The notes beneath the pieces were generated by a model. The model was given only the letters and a program-made list of their open reading frames with translations. It did not search any database and was not told the DNA's origin. From Euryarchaeota archaeon UBA60 (GTDB lineage Archaea; Thermoplasmatota; Poseidoniia; Poseidoniales; Poseidoniaceae): 15,001 nt of DNA. Position 1 is the stretch's first letter. Each line of letters opens with the position of its first letter. This document shows positions 14,636 through 15,001 of the stretch, one piece after another. The position numbers and the translations under genes are program-made. The stretch is taken from NCBI GenBank assembly GCA_002503395.1, contig DARQ01000064.1, forward strand, positions 6,073-21,073, written 5' to 3'.

Positions 14636-14676
14636 ACGAAGGCCAAACTTCGCAGAAATACGTTGTGGCCTTCGTT
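14635..14676. repeat. Inverted repeat copy C: AACGAAGGCC / 22 bases / GGCCTTCGTT, starting in the pepA stop
   Basis: Arms at 14635-14644 and 14667-14676 are perfect 10-base complements separated by 22 bases. The right arm is followed at once by a near-duplicate (GGCCTTCGCT, 14677-14686). The element starts at the last base of the pepA TGA, matching the way copy B starts in the alba stop. It could be a terminator, a regulatory-protein site or a small mobile repeat. Confidence 0.65.
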
Positions 14677-14792
14677 GGCCTTCGCTTGTAAGGTTCATAT
14701 AGGGCAAACTGCTCCGACTATACAACCACAGGTTAAGTAGTGAGGAAATCAGTTGACCGCATTGTGGTAAAATGACGTTAGGTGAGGCGAAA

Positions 14793-15001
14793 ATGGACGA
14801 AGAGTGGGAAGAGCAGATGATTCGCCAAATCACTGAGATGTTCAAGAACATGGGTATGCCGATGGATGCAGAAACCCTGCGCGGCATGATCGGCAATTTC
14901 CGCACTCAGTTCGAGCAGATGGGAATTGACCCGGAGAAACTTTCGGGAGATTCGGTCAATCTCAATATCGACCTTTCACAATTCAAAGAAATGCTTTCGG
15001 G
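14793..15001 (+). CDS. Acidic, Met-rich protein of unknown function, cut by window end
   Basis: About 69 codons are visible. The start is set by GGTGAGG six bases before ATG 14793; an in-frame ATG at 14772 lacks such a site. The visible part is mostly amphipathic helix with many methionines (EEWEEQMIRQITEMF, MGMPMDAETL) and repeated short helix-turn units such as MGMPMDAETL and MGIDPEKL. It then becomes more beta-like (SVNLNIDLSQF). I do not recognise the family. The beta-like end could open into a folded domain beyond the window. The gene is separated from pepA by 157 bases holding inverted repeat copy C and TATA-like stretches near 14694 and 14718, so it probably has its own promoter. Confidence 0.7.
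   Translation, partial: MDEEWEEQMIRQITEMFKNMGMPMDAETLRGMIGNFRTQFEQMGIDPEKLSGDSVNLNIDLSQFKEMLS

Noticed and set aside
1..15001. CRISPR array, insertion sequence, transposase or prophage genes
   Set aside because: No regularly spaced direct repeats, transposase motifs or phage structural genes are visible; the only repeats are the three short inverted repeats.

Overview
The window looks archaeal. It encodes an Alba chromatin protein, a DUF6015-type archaeal small protein, a tRNA-Gly gene with a TATA element about 29 bases upstream, and a large Ig-rich surface protein with a single C-terminal membrane anchor. The gene content and acidic, protein-scavenging character suggest a planktonic member of the Thermoplasmatota, such as Marine Group II/III (Poseidoniales-like). 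That placement is an inference from family content, not from a marker gene. Protein genes are close-packed and mostly GC-rich, except a short AT-rich patch at 3440-3837.

Layout. (1) 1-2513, minus strand: a compact run reading 4-TM membrane protein > Mrp-type P-loop ATPase > DUF971 protein > PAP2/Aur1-like membrane enzyme (cut by the window start). (2) 2514-2826: a gene-free gap with two copies of an inverted repeat and a possible RNA pseudoknot. (3) Alba on minus, then tRNA-Gly(GCC) on plus. (4) Two tandem AT-rich small membrane proteins on plus. (5) A 1,037-residue secreted, membrane-anchored Ig-like protein and a DUF6015 protein on minus. (6) From 7667 to the end, all plus: agmatinase, a fused AdoMetDC-like/SpeY (deoxyhypusine-synthase-like) protein, CutA, a fused M14 carboxypeptidase/MFS transporter, an M17 leucyl aminopeptidase, and the start of a Met-rich acidic protein.

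How the genes fit together. The agmatinase gene overlaps the AdoMetDC-like/SpeY gene by one base, and the two make a compact polyamine module. If the pyruvoyl domain is an arginine decarboxylase, as in some archaeal AdoMetDC relatives, two genes would carry arginine > agmatine > putrescine > homospermidine. The M14-MFS fusion appears to trim peptides outside the cell and carry a product inside, and the adjacent cytosolic M17 aminopeptidase would suit peptide catabolism.

The Mrp/DUF971 pair splits two domains that are joined in plant HCF101. Here the Mrp has no cysteine at all; an Ig-repeat-like segment replaces its CxxC loop. The DUF971 partner has gained a fourth cysteine in place of the usual metal-binding histidine. 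The strongest candidates for undescribed biology are the polyamine fusion, the peptidase-transporter fusion, the cysteine-free Mrp, and a dispersed inverted repeat (arms like ACGAAGGCC) whose three copies all have exactly 22 bases between the arms.
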